Assembly (NCBI GenBank): GCA_002946415.1
Contig: NJPS01000044.1
Span: 372,001 to 436,000 of the forward strand
Source: Rutstroemia sp. NJR-2017a BVV2
Taxonomy: Eukaryota > Ascomycota > Leotiomycetes > Helotiales > Rutstroemiaceae
Reading direction: 5' to 3'
Length of the DNA stretch: 64,000 nucleotides
Shown: positions 45,162 to 57,213 of the stretch, in pieces
Layout: every line of letters begins with the position of its first letter
How positions within the stretch are numbered: position 1 is the stretch's first letter
Notes under the pieces: generated by a model
Databases searched by the model: none
Seen by the model: the letters and a program-made list of their open reading frames with translations, nothing else
Told to the model about the DNA's origin: nothing
Made by a program: the position numbers and the translations under genes

Positions 45162-46935
45162 TCAACTCTCCTTCACCTTTCCCCACCTCCGCCATCCCAA
45201 TTCATCCAACCTCGACAATCCCCAAGCCGCCCCGGAAACCAAAATCATCATCGGTAACGCCACTGCCCAGTAAACCCAAAACCTCCCCTCCCCAGGCCCA
45301 TACTCGCCACTCATACTAAACAACGCACTCGTATACGCCAGCGGGATAAAAACCAACCCCATGATCGTAAAAGCCTTCGCATTTCTTGCTTCTTTTACCG
45401 ATCGCCGCGCCTCTTTCAGTGCATCCCGGTTCGCCATGATCGAGGAGAGCGTCTGCGTCCAAGACATCGAAGATGTAACACGGGCTTTCAAGGTAAGCAG
45501 CCGCGCATGGATAGCCAAAAAGTCGCGGTCGGTGGATAGTTGAGATGCAAGCGAAGCCGAAGCCGAATTCGAAGACGAGATACCAGGACGACGGGGCGGA
45601 AAGTCGAGAGCCGTAGGCGGAATCTGCAGACTCGAGAGAATACTCTGCACATCAGCAGAGTATTCGGTGAGCCGGCGGAGAGTGAGCTGTAGACTGCTCC
45701 ACTGCTCCTGCTTTTCGGACCACTGGCTTGCGGATCCTTCCCAGTCGATGTGCCGGGTAAGTCGGTATTCTATCTATATGATCATAGGACATCGGTTAGT
45801 TAGTGTATGGAAGTTTTAAGAAAGGGGATGGAGAGGGCATGTGGACACGAAGACGCATGATTCTACTTACGTGGCTGAGTCTCTGAAGAACTATATCAAA
45901 ATAATCAATCACTTTCATGTAATGAGAAGCCACGATCTTCTTCAAAAAGACCGAGGCTACAAAAGCCGGAGATGCGCCCTCCGTTTCGAAGAGGACATCA
46001 CTGTGATTCTCGAAGTAGAAGCAGAGATCGTCGAACAAACAGGTCCTGGGAGGACCTTCTTTAAACCTGCCATCACTATTTTTCATGAGAGTGTCGAAGC
46101 CGAGGAAATCTAAATAACCTCCTTGAAAAGGTGTGCTTTTCATAGCTTGCGGGATTATGCCACCGGCACAGAAAACTCTACGAAGGGGTGGATCGCACAG
46201 TATGATAGCTGGAATGAAAAGTCAATAACTGCACTTAAATATCTCGTTCAGTCTTCATGGAGACGCACCATCCCATCCCTCTGACCCATGAGCCGGCTTC
46301 CGAAACCAAAACGAGCATTTTCTTTCCAGCGCAGCTATACTGTCTAATTTCCACTGAAATCCAACTGCAGACAGATGAGACCCTGTTACCGAGCAGACAG
46401 TTCGCCAATGTTTGAAATCTGGGCCGAATCGCCTCATCTCTCTATACTTGAGCCGGAAATACTTGTCTGGATCAGTGAGTGAGGGAAGAAGTTCAGTGTC
46501 ACTGTAATCGTCTTGAAGATCTAGTGTATCCCACACATCGTTTCTATCCTGCTTGGCGAAGAATATTGGATCTATCATGAGACACGATCCATAAACGTCT
46601 ACGAATTCTGGGTCTAGACCTTCGAGTATGTGGATACAGTTCGTAGTCCTGTGAATGCCATCTTCTTCGGCCTTCCTACGGCGTAGGAAATATTCTTTGA
46701 TGTCCGAGGTGCTGGTGTAATGTTGAGATGTTACAATCTGATTGGAGTTCATGGTGAAAATTGCGCATCGTGAGGCTCCTATGCGGGATTCAAGATGGTG
46801 CTTTTTGGGATCAGGCTTGCCAAGTGTGGGATTTCGTGATACCAGCTTTCGGACAACCTTCGCGTATGTATCTTTGATTGACAGCCAACGGGGGTCTTCC
46901 ACGGGATGTTTCGTTTCATATACTTGAGACGTCAT
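45162..46935 (-). CDS. CorA-like membrane protein (fungal Mg2+ transporter-like family)
   Basis: Three exons: 46935-46269, 46208-45871 and 45773-45162, giving 538 aa. The large soluble N-terminal region has LDPEFVDVYGSCLMIDPIFFAKQDR, a block typical of fungal CorA-like proteins. A helical region with ARLLTLKARV follows, then two C-terminal transmembrane helices (AFTIMGLVFIPLAYTSALFSM and FWVYWAVALPMMILVSGAAW). The canonical GMN selectivity motif between the helices is replaced by a SGEYGPG loop, as in many fungal family members, so magnesium transport is uncertain. The protein ends in a short basic tail. It is convergent with GCP4, stops about 170 bases apart. Confidence 0.8.
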
Positions 46936-47452
46936 ACTTAGAAGAGGCTTGTCACAGAAATGCAACTTAATATGAGGAGAGAGGGAATATCATGAATTAT
47001 ATAACGATGGAGGTGAGACAACGAGGCTGCACGTTCCTGCACGAAGCTTTGGAACAGGGTCCTTGATTGGCTGTAAGAGCGAAGCCTACAAAATGGCGCA
47101 TTTATTTTCAGCTTTCTGACATGGTTATTGACATGTAGCCACTTTCGGAGAATGGTCTGCCTTGAGGGCATATATATCAAACGACCCTGTGATGGCCTTT
47201 CGTTAGCAATATGTAGAGGTGTTTTTGGTGAAAGGTAGGCTCTCCGGGTCAGAAATAGCGGGCCGAGAATATTGTCCAAAAGACATCTGGATAATGAAAA
47301 CATTATAGTATCTTAGAGTGTTTGGAATACTTGTCTGATAATAGTAACCAGCTGCAATATATTGTCCCAAATCGGCCTGTTTTTTCTCCTCCGAAGAGGT
47401 AGGGTCTAAAAACACTTCTCTTTCCGTAAGGGAATATTAATTTCAATACCAG
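46936..47452. other. Intergenic region between the CorA-like and arsenite methyltransferase genes
   Basis: This 517 bp lies between two same-strand genes. A minus ORF of 121 codons (47303-46938) fills most of it, but it is rich in Ser, Leu and Arg with no known motif, and it overlaps the expected CorA-like promoter. I do not call it. Confidence 0.4.
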
Positions 47453-48711
47453 TCATACTGACTTCAGCACTAAGCGTCCTAGACAGTGAAAATAAGGAAG
47501 ATTTGTACTTACCGACCCATTCGTTGAAGTCAATTTCTGCAATTCTACTAGCATCTCCCTTTTTAAGCGATTTGCCATTACCACAGCAGCATCCAGGGCT
47601 TGCCGCAGGACTATCTGTGCTGCTTGTGATCGGCTTGTCCTTGATATTGAAGACCTCCGATATCTTGTAAATGTTCAAATCGTGTTTCTTATCAATTATC
47701 GCAATATCTTCGTAACCAGCTATCAGCAAAATCGGTTCATGCCCGTCCTTCAGCGGGCTGAAACTGAAACGCACCTTGAAAGCCGGCTTTTCGTAGCCAT
47801 GCCTCATACTCTTCAACGGCACTGGCTCCGGAGATGCATCCAACCAAGAGTCCCATATCCTGTCTCATAGCTTCTCCCATAGGTTTCTTCTCGAGGATAT
47901 CGGAGATAGCCACTCGGCCACCAGCTTTAAGCACCCTGAAAATTTCCGAAAAGACGTTGGGTTTGTCTGATTCAGGAACGAGATTTATCACGCAATTGCT
48001 GATTACACAGTCCACTGACTCGGTTGGAAGTGGAAGAGAGTTGATGCGGGACTGATGAAACTCGACGTTTGTGACTGATGACTTTGCCGCATTGAGTCGA
48101 GCTCGTGCGAGCATTTCCTGGAAGGAAGATGTTCAGAAAAGTCGAATTGACAGGAAATGAACATCCGAGTCCTTCTAATTGTCCATTCGCCGATGGTATA
48201 ATAGGACACGCACCTCAGACATGTCTATTCCAATGGCTTTCCCAGTCTCGCCAATTTTGTTTGCAGCTTGAAAAATATCAAACCCAGCACCGCAGCCTAG
48301 ATCTACCACGGTTTCACCCTGTATGTAATGTAAGCCATAAGCGCAAGGCATATTCTCAAATCATCTCTGCGTGGCGAAATGCAGCCTTCCTTTATTCCAA
48401 GGCTCGAGAGAGCTTTCCGACTTGTCCGCCGGCATTGGAACATCAATTTCATTGCGAGAAACTTTCATAGTAGACTGTGGATTGAGATCGAAGCTCACCT
48501 GCCTTAGTTTTCCCAGCACTACTGGATTTCCGCAGGAAACACCTAGGTTAGCACCAGCAGGTATGGCACCCAAGTCCTCATCGTCATAAGCAAATGCTTT
48601 TGCAATCTTTTGTGATATCTCTGAATCATGAGGGGTCGTACGAGCCAGTCCAGAATAATGGTTGTTGATCAACGAATACATCGAATCATTTTTCTCGTTT
48701 GCCACTGCCAT
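47453..48711 (-). CDS. arsM: Arsenite methyltransferase (AS3MT/ArsM)
   Basis: Five exons: 48711-48499, 48318-48214, 48117-47775, 47707-47513 and 47478-47453, giving 293 aa. The SAM-binding motif I is [11 protein letters not shown] (76-85), after the first intron (180 bp, long for this window). The three Cys expected for As(III) binding are present: Cys60 in GVSCGNP, Cys148 in SNCVINL and Cys200 in LVGCISGA. A Cys-rich C-terminal stretch (SPGCCCGNG) follows. The enzyme transfers methyl groups from SAM to trivalent arsenic, giving methylated, partly volatile species. The last exon (GRLVLKSV) is short and less certain: reading through its donor gives an alternative tail ending in EKCF. No arsenic transporter or reductase gene is visible alongside. 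Confidence 0.9.
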
Positions 48712-49715
48712 GATTAATAGATTCGAAGGCTAGAGACGACACAATAACAATGAACTTTCTTGAGCGAAGCTGAGGCGTCTCAGCGTGAACGGCTTCTTAT
48801 GACTTGGAGATAGGCAGACCGTCATGCTGTATTGATGTCTACTCGTACAGAATGTCTTTGGCTATGCCTGATTGGCCTAAATTGGCATGCAGAGTTTGTC
48901 AGGCAGCTGGGTGAGCATCCAAAGATTAGTACATGATAGCAAAACTGGCCTATGATGTGCCGCAAAGTATTTCACTGTTAAACCATTAACTTGCATTTGG
49001 GCTGGGCAGCTTTACCAACAGCACTCCATACGGCAATGTAAAGAAAGCGAGGAATGTCTCATCGGTCTTTGTAACATATGCTTTGTTCAATGCACGGGAC
49101 TTCATATAAGTTCGATAAGTTACGAGATGTGCATGATCTTCCCAGAAAGCCTCTCCCTATGAGACTATGAGATATCTTCGTGCTGATGGTAAGGAACATG
49201 CTCGAAATCTGCTTTCATGATATCATGATGCGGATATGATGCACCGGTGATGTCGAAAAAATGCTGAATGAACCCGCCGATGCCCGAAATGCTTACTTAA
49301 TTCTGTACCACACCGCCCTAGGGCTCTTCTGTACAAGGAAGCTCCTACCAATGATATGTGCTCCGGTACCGTTCTGCCTACAGCAAGGCCGGATCGGGAA
49401 GTAAAGCTTTTCCCCTAATCCTATAATGGAATGGCTGAATTCACGACAATGACCATAGTGTGATTTTATAATTTTCTGTTATTGTAGGAACGCGACAAGG
49501 AAAACACAACCAACATTCAAGACGACAATACAAGAGAAAACAATACCAATCCAATTCCCAACTTACAAATTCATCAAATCTACCTGATTAATACTCTTGT
49601 AGCCCTTTCTTGATTCTTCCTCCCCCATTCTACCCACCTTTTACTTGAACACTGCGGATCCACCATCACACATTCCATCAACGCACGTCGCAAATACATC
49701 ACACAATCCATCAAA
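48712..49715. promoter_or_regulatory. Divergent intergenic region, arsenite methyltransferase / RCC1
   Basis: This 1 kb head-to-head spacer should carry both promoters. I see no convincing gene, repeat or identifiable regulatory site. The last 250 bases before the RCC1 ATG are rich in A and C, as expected for a 5' leader. Confidence 0.4.
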
Positions 49716-51615
49716 ATGCCTCCCAAGAAGGCTACTTCTCCGACTCGAGCTTCATCGCGCAAAGTCACAAAGCCTGATACCACAGCCTCTCAAGAGTCTG
49801 CGAAGAGTGCTGTCGCGTCTAAGAAAGGTGCTGGTGTCACAAAGAAAGCTGCCCCTAAGAAGGCTTCTGCTGCGGCAACAAAGGCTGCATCGAAGAAGCC
49901 AGCACCAGCGGCACCAAAGAAGACTACCAACACTACCACCAAAACTACCGTTGTCAAGAAGACGACTATCACGAAAGTCGCGCCTGTAAAGAAAGCAGCC
50001 GCCAAATCCAACAAGCGCAAACTCAGCGAGGAAGAAGAAGAGGAGGAGGAGGAGGAGGTTGCACAACCTTCGAAGAAAAGGAAGACGACCAAATCCATTA
50101 CTCCACCACCCACCGAAGGATCGGCGGATAACGCATCTGCCAAACGTAGCCCTTCTCCCACCACAACAAAGGCGAAGAAAGCTTCGCCAAAACCCAGAGT
50201 CGCCAAACCAAAGATTGTCGTACCAAAGGTTGAGAAGCCGAAGCCCATCATTAACATCGCTCCTACTCAAATCTTGGACATCTATGTCTTCGGCTGCAAT
50301 GAAGCTGGAGAACTTGGTCTTGGCGATGCCTCTAAGAAAACAACTCTTCCTCGACCTGTCCTTAACCCAAAATTGAGCGCGTCTGCTGCTGGTGTTGTCG
50401 GCATGGCCGCTGGTGGTATGCACGGTGTAGTTCTTACAAAGGACAATAAGATTCTTACATGGGGAGTTAACGATGGTGGCGCGTTGGGCAGAGATACCTT
50501 CTGGGAAGCGCCCACAAAGGATATTGATGCCGCCGAATCTGATGATGATTCTGACGATGAGCCTTCCGTGAATCCAAGAGAGAATACACCAACCCAAGTT
50601 GAAATGGACAACGTGCCAGAAGGCACTGTCTTTACACAAGTCGTTGCTGGTGACAGCGCAACCTTCGCTGTTACCCAAGAAGGATTAGTATATGGCTGGG
50701 GAGAAATTAGAGTAAGTCGTAACATCAATCTTCAGGATAACCGAGCTAACTTTGCACAAGGGCGCGGATGGACCTATGGGCTTCACCAAGGACATCAAAA
50801 AGTCACCAATTCCTATGCTTATTCCAGGCTTGAAGAACATTGTCAAGTTGGCTGCCGGAAACAATCATTTCCTGGCTCTTGACAAAAAGGGTGCTGTATA
50901 TTCCTGGGGTGCTGGAGAGCACAACCAACTTGGTCGAAGAATTGTTGAGAGAACAAGATTAAATGCACTTGTTCCTACCGAGTTTGGTCTACCTAAGGGA
51001 GCCATCGTCGACATATTCGCTGGTTCTGAGCACAGCTTTGCCTTACACAAAAATGGCAAAGTATATTCTTGGGGTGCGAATAACATGGGCCAGTGTGGTC
51101 ACTTCGTCTACAACAAAGACGGCGGATACGAAGAAGTCACCCCAAGAGCTACCGTCGTCAAGAGCCTTGAGGGCAAGAAAATCAAGATGTTGGCAGGAGG
51201 CAACGCTCACAGCTTGGCTCTCACCGAAGATGGTGAGGTTTTGGCCTGGGGTAAAGCTCGTGATGGAACTACTGGTTTGGATCTGAGCAAGGTCGACCCA
51301 GAAATTACCATTCCCGACACAACTGGCAAGGTCGGTGTCATCACCGTTCCTACTGCTTTACCCTTCAAAGGATCATTCATCGCATGTGGTGGTGAACACG
51401 CTATTGTTCTCGGTCCCGACGGCAAAGCTCCTCACTACTCTTGGGGTTTCAACGAGTTCCGTCAAACGGGTATTCCTGAAGAAGGCGATATCGATGTTGC
51501 TACAGAACTCGAGAATAGGAATATTGAAGGGAAGACTTTGGTTTGGGCTGCGGGTGGCGGGCAGTTCAGTTATATGGCGGGTGTTCATGAAGAGACTGAG
51601 AAGGAGAGTTCGTAG
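49716..51615 (+). CDS. RCC1-type Ran guanine-nucleotide exchange factor
   Basis: Two exons, 49716-50711 and 50761-51615 (intron GTAAGT...ACAAG, 49 bp), give 616 aa. Residues 1-185 are a Lys/Ala/Thr/Pro-rich basic tail with nuclear-localisation-like KKRK clusters and an acidic Glu run (about 108-117), suited to chromatin and DNA binding. Residues about 186-600 form the seven-bladed RCC1 propeller. Repeated signatures include VFGCNEAGELGLGD, ILTWGVNDGGALGRD, VYSWGAGEHNQLGRR, VYSWGANNMGQCG, VLAWGKARDGTTGL and YSWGFNEFRQTG. The blade sequence GEIR|GADGPMGF needs the intron removed. It charges Ran with GTP on chromatin to power nuclear transport and spindle assembly (Srm1/Prp20, Pim1 in yeasts). 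Confidence 0.95.
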
Positions 51616-54600
51616 TAGACTTGAAACGTTGGATGCATAGATGGAGTGAGCAATGCATCGAGAGCAGAAGAGCTCTTTTTTCACAATAACAGTTACATCG
51701 AATCGAGCATGGCATGGCATGGATGGAGTACGTAAAAGCAAAACTTCACTTCTGGGACAACAACATGATGATGGAGTTTTGGAGGGAATGGTTTATTATT
51801 GATTATTGATTTTAAGAGGGCGTATTGGATGGATGGGGAGTTCTTTTTCTGGAAGGGGGAACTGCATTTTGTAGCTTGTTTTTTATTCTCTTCTCTTTGA
51901 AGCTTTTGTCGTCTGTCTTGTCTTGTCTTGTCTTCATTGTGACGGAGATAATCAAAGAAGGAAGATGGAGTACATCATCGTGGCATACATAGCATGGCAT
52001 GATTTTGTCTGTCTTGACGCATGCATGCATGTATGGATGTATGCCATGGCTTCATTGTATGGATAGATTTTGAAGATAGATTCGCTTCGATTGATTGATT
52101 GGAGATGGGAATGAATGATTAGTAACAATTAACTTATCACTGCTGGTATTTTTCTTGGGTTCTTGTGCGGTGATGATGATTGATGCGAAGCGATATACCT
52201 CGTAGAGACTGATCTAGTTGCAAACTTGTAATGTAGTGTGGTGTGATATCCGTGATGTGAAAATAACTGCCCCCTTTGGAAGGAAGGATTTGATCGGGTT
52301 ATGAATCTCACAGGGGCCACGAGTAGATTGGAATAGCAATAGAAATAGAAATATCTACGATTTAGAGTCCATAGGGAGTAAGTTGGACTTCTTACTTGTT
52401 CCTTATACATGATGTATAAGTGAGTCTGTCGAGTACACCAGACTGAACTTTTTATATATATTTACATTTACAATCAACCTCACGAGCAATATACACACAC
52501 GCATCATATACGCAGTAACCGCTCCAACGAACAAACAGCTTAACTCGGCGTGCTACTCGTAGGCTAGCCGGTTCGCTACCGTATTTAAAGTAGGGAGGTG
52601 TAGGAGGGTTAGATGCACAATGACGATGCGATGGCGTAATGTATGTTTGTATGTATGTTCACCTCGAACGTGTTTTGCCCACAACTTAGCTGTATTATGT
52701 TTTCTCTGGCTGGAGGGGGAGCCAGGAAGGAAGTTTATTTTGCTTTGCATTTCGGTGGTTTGTAGAAGCGGAGCGGAGAGATTTTATATGCGAGGTAGGT
52801 AGGTAGATAGATGATAGGCTGTAGGAAGTATCTCCGGGCTTGAGGAGGGGGTGGGGATGTGGTTGGTCAAGTTACACTCACACTCGACCTCAAGTCTTCA
52901 ATCCCAAGAAAGGATACACCAGCACCTACCAGCACCTACCAGCGCCAAACCACTCGTTTAGAAGAAAAAGGCCCGATCCGTAATTGCCTTCCGGTCCGTT
53001 TCCGAGGAAAAAGAAAGCCTCTACCGCTGTATGTATGCCTATGGGTGCGGAAGAAGGAAATATGAGCGCCAGGTACGAGAGGTACACACAGGGATAGGTA
53101 CGGGTACAGGTACAGGTACAAGAGGATGGGAGCTGGGCTGGGCTGGGCTGATTGGGCTGAGACTTTACATACGGTGCGAGCGGACGGATACGTATTTCGT
53201 ACATAGAACGGATGGGATGGATGGGGCTGAAGGGAGGAAGAAAGTTTGAGGGTTTGTGGCTTGGAGGGAGGGGGCTGGCGATTGGAAGGAGATACGTATG
53301 ATGTAGGATGTTCGAAGGTAGGATGTTGGAGTAGGGACGGATAGAGGCGCGAACAGTAACACAGAGAGGAAGATCTGAGGGCGGTTGTGGTTGTGGTTGT
53401 GGTTGAGGTTGAAGGCTGAGAGAGTGAATTCTGAGCTTGGACTTGGGCGTGGACTCGGGCTTGGACCTGGCTATGGAGGCTGGGGATTGGGGTTGGGTTT
53501 GGGTGATGGATTGGTTGGAGAGGTAGGTAGATAACTTAGGTGGTGGGAAGTTAGTTTAAAGATCATTGAGTGAGGTGAGTGAGTGAGTGCCGTGTTATGT
53601 TATGTCTCTTATGTTGGCTGGTGAAAAATGGTCATCTGCGCGTGATGGCTAGTGGTGATCAAGAGCGAGAGGGAGACAATGTTAAACGAGGGAGAAAACA
53701 TGGGACGAAGATAGGCAAACGGCTGTGAAATCACAGCACAACTAGCTGATATACAGCCCCGAAAGTGTAAACGAGACGACCGATGCTCTGTGTCCAACAA
53801 TGTGCCACTGTGATTGGACATCTGCACTACATCGCAATTTCCGATTCATGAAAACCTTCCTGTACCTTAAAACTCGACGTTTACATGTCTAGCTGCTTTT
53901 TCCGAACCGCAAGAGCGAATTACCTCACTCTTCGTCAATTGAATTTTTGCTGCGAGATGGAGGATGTTCATTGGTTTGTAGGATTTAGAAAACGAACGAT
54001 CTGAACTCTAATGCTCCCTCCGGTGGAAGTTGAATTGGACGATAGCCCTTACATGGCTTCTCTTATTGGATGAACAGATAACTCCTGCCAAGGAGAACCA
54101 ATCATGGATCGAGCTGAGCTGACTGCGTTTTGTACATACATACAGTACATGGCTGTCGTGCATCTTGTGCTGTGAAGCTTGGATATACTTTGGACTTACT
54201 TTTTTGCTTTTCCCCGTCGCATATTGAAACTTCGCGGTTTTCGGTATGTTCTCCGTTATTGTGGGACCTCTCGGGTTGTTTGCGGTAGTTCCCCGTTATG
54301 AAGGGCTGCCGCACGGGACGAATGTGCGAAGAGTGGCGAGTCTCGCGATGTTTGGCTTCTGCGGTAGCGTTGGTGGTGGAGAATGGGAAGGGCGAAGGGT
54401 CGAGTAAGTACGGGATGGGATGATAGCGCGAAATGCAAAAAAGAAACGGGAAAGATAGGACGGACCGTCAGGAAGACTCTTGGCCATAAAACGGACACGG
54501 ACACGGAAAATAATGCCTTTGTGATGTATGTGTGTGTGCCAGCATCATCATTGTGCTGTTGTGCTGACCCTTCGACGTCAGAACCAACTAACTACCAGAA

Positions 54601-57213
54601 CCTTATGGAAAGGCCAATGAGTGCTAAATCGCATCCGTTCAGCAACATCGATATCATAAAGTTGGCAGAAGAGCTCATGCTACAGTACTGTAACATCTGA
54701 ATCATGTACTTCTCGATCCTGATCTTAATCGATTTTTGAGGGTTTGAGCTTCCCAAAGCGCAGTCGAGTGAGCCAACCACAATGGAGAGTCTGGATTCTG
54801 TGGCGGAATAACGACGCATTTTTGGAGGTTAAGATTTGGAGATCGTCGGCGCCGTCGCTGTTGTTAGTGCTGTTGGTATGATCACCTGGGAGAGCAGATG
54901 AGACATAGCGGGGAAAAGATGACCATCTTTTTTGGAAGTGGAACTTTTGCGTCTTCGATTTGATGCAGCTTTTTTCTGCTTTTTGCCTTGCGCCGCTGCT
55001 GCAGATGGGCCATTGTGTAAGGATGCAGTCGTTGGGAGTACGCCATCTTGGACCTATACACTGCCACGAGGATTGGATTACCCCTGTGGTTCGGTGATAC
55101 TCGACATCTTCTGCAGTATTACCCTTACGTGTCAGACTTCAATTCGGATAGTAGAAAGGGAGTGAGGAGGAAACGGTAAGGTTATGCACTCCGCAAGCAG
55201 GTCGATGCACGTAGATATTGAGTATTCGTATTGCAGACTGCAGAGCGATAGTTGCAGCGACTTATGTGAGCTGTCCACAATTGATAGAGGGAGAATTGGG
55301 GACTGCAACTGCTAGCTCGAGGTAATTAGTAAGTTGGGCAATTAACAATGCCCTTGGCTTCTTCGTATTCCGGCTGTTGATGAGGGCGTGGGATGAAGTT
55401 CCTGCACAGAGTAGGTGAGATTTGACACATTTCCATTTTTAATGCTTCAATGCTTCGATGCTTCGATGCTTCAATGCCTCCCTCGATTCTTCATGCTTTA
55501 ATGCTTTAACTCCGTAGATGGGGACGGGGATGGAGAAGGCGGAGGGAGAAGAATGGCGAAGTCTTATCAGGAACTTCCTAGGCGATAGGTTTCTACGAAG
55601 TGGTTCTAGGGTTATTGAGTCAACTCCACGCTCTAAAGACATGAAGCTGGGGAAAGGTACAGGTACAGGACAGGTACAGGTAGGTACGTGTACAAGACAA
55701 TGGGAAATCTGGTGCGACTCACAAGCGACAACTGCAGGACTATGGAATATCTTAAGATCCTGCTGTCTTAATGGGGAGAGAGTGTTCCAAATGCATCATG
55801 AGGTCTCCTCGTTATTCAATACTTGTCCAGAGGTGATCAATTGCTTCGCCCAGCACTTGTAGTCTTGTCCATGCCCATGCCCATGACTCCACCGCGCAAA
55901 AACGATATGGATATGGACCTGAACCTGAGTGATCGTCTCTCCGCTGCGACCTTTTCGAAGTCTAGATCCTTGAGCGACGCCAAAAGAACTTCACTTGTTC
56001 ACTTGCAATTAATTTTTCCTGTCCTTGTGCCTGGGTTGGATTCGGATTTGTGGGCTGTGGGATTGGCTCTTGCTGGGATTATCGCCCACACCCACGCACG
56101 GCACAGGTAGTTGGAGTGCTTGACCTCGACCCGACCGGCCAGGGCATCGCAAAGCAAGCAGGTGTAAGAGAGCAGAGCACGAAAGAGACAGGCAAAAGGC
56201 GACAGGCGAAAGGCAAAATGCGCTTCTAACTAAGGTTACGTCGTTAGTCGTTCGATGTACTTGGTACGAAATACTGGCATTCGTAAAAGCTTCCTGGGAC
56301 CTGCTTTTTGACCACCCACCCTTCGTTCATCACCCACACCCCTCCCTCCCTCCTCCCTCCCTTTCCAAATTTACATCTTCTCAAAACTATCGGGACTGTA
56401 CTGCGTGCTTGCGCTCACTCTCACTCACTTCCTCTCTCACCCTCGTCCCATAAACCTAGACCTTGGAAACGAAAGCACAACAGGATTTTTGTTCTTCCCT
56501 TAATTCATCTCTTTCCCCATTCTCCTCCCTCTTTTCGATCAAATTCAATCTCGAAAAAAATATACTCGCTCCACACCAACCCAACCAACCAACCATATCT
56601 TCCCATTTTAAATATTTATCTTCAGTCTCCCTTACTTTCGCAATTAAAAGAAGGATTCCATACTCAGATACTGCTCGAATTAGACCTCTTATTACATTCC
56701 CTCGATTGTTCTCAAATTTCCCCCCCCGTTTATTTCGTTATTTCGAAACAGTTCCCTCTCGTCTGTCCGTCTGCTTGGCTATCGCAGACCTCGTATACCA
56801 TTTCGTCCCATCGGTTCTCGACTCTTCGAATTACGAATTACAGCCCACCGAACCCGCCCCAAACCTGGTCCTTTTCACGCAATAACACCGATACCCCAAG
56901 TGCGACTACGAATTGAATGAAATCATGCGAGCGCAAACGATTTCCACTTCCATAAACCAATCTTCTGTTTGTTAATCTGCGACAAGGAAAGACCTCGTTG
57001 AGTTAGGCGCTCCAACGGCTTTTTTAAACAGTAAAAGCTTGGCCGGTGCTTTACACTTTGATAGCGATGGTCAACGCGCGCCAGAACTAGAACGAACTAC
57101 CAAGGAAGGCCCATCTCAACCTTTGATCCATTTCTGGTTCAACATCCCTCACATTATTTACATTCTCATATCCAAAGGCTGTACACACACATATCATACA
57201 TATCGATGGCAAG
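51616..57213. other. 5.6 kb gene-free region with simple repeats
   Basis: No ORF with recognisable homology is seen. Repeats include TGTCT units (about 51914-51935), GATGGAT-like tracts, AGGTAC/GGTACA runs (about 53090-53122 and 55656-55686), GGTTGT repeats (about 53383-53405) and a 10 bp array ATGCTTCRAT (about 55442-55480). The last 900 bases (about 56300-57200) are CT-rich and probably form the promoter and long 5' leader of the next gene. The long ORFs there (56308-56916) are low-complexity readings of this leader. Confidence 0.4.
55442..55482. repeat. 10 bp tandem repeat
   Basis: About four copies of ATGCTTCGAT or ATGCTTCAAT lie head to tail, followed by degenerate ATGCTTTA copies to about 55510. 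The location is gene-free. Confidence 0.8.

Noticed and set aside
46938..47303. 121-codon minus-strand ORF upstream of the CorA-like gene
   Set aside because: An ATG is present, but composition is that of a chance ORF and no motif or sensible splice to the CorA-like gene was found.
49752..50678. 308-codon minus-strand ORF opposite RCC1
   Set aside because: Antisense shadow of the Lys/Ala-rich RCC1 N-terminus; Leu/Arg/Cys-rich composition follows from the sense codons.
56308..56916. Plus-strand ORF of about 200 codons rich in Ser, Pro, Thr and His
   Set aside because: It starts at TTG and simply translates a CT-rich leader; a second frame of the same stretch is also open, as expected from low complexity.
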